64,000 nt of DNA. Source: Caballeronia fortuita (lineage in GTDB: Bacteria; Pseudomonadota; Gammaproteobacteria; Burkholderiales; Burkholderiaceae). This document shows positions 62,565-64,000 of the stretch, piece after piece (within the stretch, counting starts at the first letter, position 1; every line of letters starts with the position of its first letter). The position numbers and the translations under genes are program-made. Location: NCBI RefSeq assembly GCF_001544835.2, contig NZ_FCNX02000005.1, positions 1-64,000 on the forward strand. Direction: 5' to 3'. The notes under the pieces were generated by a model. It made no database searches. It worked only from the letters and a program-made list of their open reading frames with translations, and was not told where the DNA came from.

Positions 62565-64000
62565 TCAGCGAATTCCTTCTTCAAACAACGCGGCTTCTTG
62601 AGCCCGTCGCTCCAATAACCCACCTTGTCCCGACCCTTCCCAAAGGGATCTCATTGATCTCAACTGTACCGGTACGTCACTTAGATTCTTCGCTGCAACG
62701 TCATCGCGAATGGCACGCATATGTTTCCGCGTTTTCTGATGAGGCCGATCTTCCATGCCGGAGCCACGATTTATGACTAAACTCAACAAGGCTCCCTGGC
62801 AATGAGGATGAAGACTAGTAACACCTGGAAAGGCATCGACGGTATATTGAGCATATCGTTTTTTCATAACAACGGCCAACGCGAGCGCCATGTCTTTAGT
62901 GATCTTTATATCAACCAAAGACGTCACCAAGTGTCTTGCTCCATCCCCATGACGTCCAGAAACTGCCTGAAGCCTCGAAATTTCTGTCGGCGGAAAAATT
63001 CCATCTAAATCAATTTCAATACGCTCCGTTGTCTGCTGCCCCAAATCATATCCATACCCAATCGTAACCCCGCTCGACTGGTCACCACCCGGTACATACG
63101 GGTGATCTTTGTAGCCTTCTTTCGAAAGAATGAAATCGAAAGATTTTTTTGAAACTCTAAAGATGCCTTCCGACGTTGGGAATTCAAAAACATCCGCCGG
63201 CGACGCAGCGCCTTGCATAAAATTTGCCACCACCCCAATCGGATGCAAATGCCAAACGATCGGTTCAGCCGGAAATCCCTTGACCGACTTGACCTTATCC
63301 CACCATTGCAGCTTCTGAATCCGCTCCAACTCTCCCTGCCAGATGTAGCGCCCAGTGCCCATGTACGAAGACAGCGCATCGCACTTGCTCAAACTGCCGC
63401 CCCACTCGCTTTCGTATCGCACAGCAATATGCGATAACGCACTCGCAAGCCATCTCTGTCCCAGCGCTTTGCGCAGTTCGTTGCCCGTGACTTTCCCATT
63501 ACCATCGCCCTGACAATCGACTGCCTTCTCAAGCCGACCAATTAGCATGCCTGCGTTGACTGAAGCCGCAGCAGCGCTAAACTCCTCGGCTTCCCCATCA
63601 AGCAATTGTTCCGTCACGAAAAGGAAGCGCTTGAACATGTTCACGGGCGGGATGCTCGAACTGTCAACGAGTTCGAAGCCTGGCCACGACCACGGACTCT
63701 GCCACTCCGTGCCCGGGTGACCTGCCTCACACACCCAGCCCCACGCGCTACGGCCTGAACTATCGCCAACCGAGACATTCCACCAACGCACGTTGGCGTC
63801 GTCTTGCGCCATACCGTCCAGTTGCTCCAGCGTGGCCCGTGCAATGACTTGCTCGAACGCCGCCTCCGGCGGGCGCGCGTTGGCCAATTGCAGTGGAAAC
63901 TTCGACCATCCCTTAATGGGCGCGTCGGCCGTCTTGCCGCTCGCCTCGCGTTCCACCCACATCTCGGGCCCCGCGGCCGTACCGCTTGACTTGTGATGCC
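62565..64000 (-). CDS. T6SS-type muramidase effector (5' end beyond window)
   Basis: The frame is open to the right edge; 478 codons are visible. Counting from the ATG at 63962, an EF-hand-like loop DCQGDGNGKVTGNEL lies at 149-163, the shared block ESEWGG...HPIG at 165-245, and a lysozyme domain from 270: ILSKEGYKDH with Glu282, GGDQSSGVTIGYGYDLG to 308, LSLVINRGSG near 400. The domain resembles pesticin/T4-type lysozymes. It is followed by the LprI-type inhibitor. A T6SS operon downstream and this layout suggest export on VgrG/PAAR, but the front part is outside. Confidence 0.75.
   Translation of the reverse strand, partial: HHKSSGTAAGPEMWVEREASGKTADAPIKGWSKFPLQLANARPPEAAFEQVIARATLEQLDGMAQDDANVRWWNVSVGDSSGRSAWGWVCEAGHPGTEWQSPWSWPGFELVDSSSIPPVNMFKRFLFVTEQLLDGEAEEFSAAAASVNAGMLIGRLEKAVDCQGDGNGKVTGNELRKALGQRWLASALSHIAVRYESEWGGSLSKCDALSSYMGTGRYIWQGELERIQKLQWWDKVKSVKGFPAEPIVWHLHPIGVVANFMQGAASPADVFEFPTSEGIFRVSKKSFDFILSKEGYKDHPYVPGGDQSSGVTIGYGYDLGQQTTERIEIDLDGIFPPTEISRLQAVSGRHGDGARHLVTSLVDIKITKDMALALAVVMKKRYAQYTVDAFPGVTSLHPHCQGALLSLVINRGSGMEDRPHQKTRKHMRAIRDDVAAKNLSDVPVQLRSMRSLWEGSGQGGLLERRAQEAALFEEGIR

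Noticed and set aside
59436..64000. Prophage lysis cassette
   Set aside because: Lysozyme and endolysin-like domains are present, but they are fused to a shared non-phage block, paired with exported inhibitors, and no holin, capsid, tail or integrase gene is near; T6SS genes adjoin.

Overview
The window is GC-rich chromosomal DNA of a Burkholderiaceae bacterium, most likely the Paraburkholderia/Caballeronia group. The signs are the gene content (DUF4148 proteins, a Burkholderia-type porin, lexA, a cysTWA-sbp sulfate locus, UPF0303), the strong G/C third-position bias, and a phenylacetate-degradation operon start at the left edge. This is inference from sequence; no database was searched.

Bases 1-43,765 look like ordinary core and accessory chromosome. 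In order they hold: the 5' end of paaA with a TetR-type operator; two DUF4148 genes; lipoproteins; a DUF2235 hydrolase; a short-chain dehydrogenase (SDR); a 7-bp tandem repeat; a porin; a Rieske oxygenase; a LysR/EamA pair; a DUF938 methyltransferase; an ankyrin protein; a PRC-barrel-like lipoprotein; and an MFS transporter. A 580-bp near-perfect palindrome separates that transporter from an asparaginase. Then come the sulfate-import operon sbp-cysT-cysW-cysA with cysB, lexA with two tandem SOS boxes, usp, nodI-nodJ, gnd-tkt, an aldo-keto reductase, a DHA2 exporter, a small secreted-protein/lytic-transglycosylase operon, dusA, tRNA-His, an enoyl-CoA hydratase/TetR pair, and many small genes.

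From about 44 kb to the right edge the sequence looks acquired and rearranged. A 1.4-kb gene-poor stretch leads to an intact anaerobic sulfatase-maturating enzyme beside a sulfatase gene broken by three frameshifts and a nonsense codon. A decayed IS3-family element follows and has cut off the 3' end of tssJ. Behind it, reading leftward on the minus strand, is part of a type VI secretion (T6SS) operon: an unknown membrane protein, tssM, an unknown gene, a mini tssA-like gene, tssF, tssG and truncated tssJ. No tssB, C, E, H, K, L, hcp or full vgrG is in the window, so the machine is split or dead here.

The most interesting part is 59.4-64.0 kb, upstream of the T6SS operon. It is a modular array of peptidoglycan-attacking effectors and their probable periplasmic immunity genes. 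A partial effector at the right edge ends in a pesticin/T4-lysozyme-like domain and is followed by an LprI-type lysozyme-inhibitor gene. Next come a relic of a second toxin tail, a half immunity gene, an orphan module carrying the same N-terminal block but a lambda-endolysin-like (GH104) domain, that module's own immunity gene, and a 360-bp near-identical copy of the front of the first effector. The arrangement suggests C-terminal toxin swapping by recombination between shared blocks.
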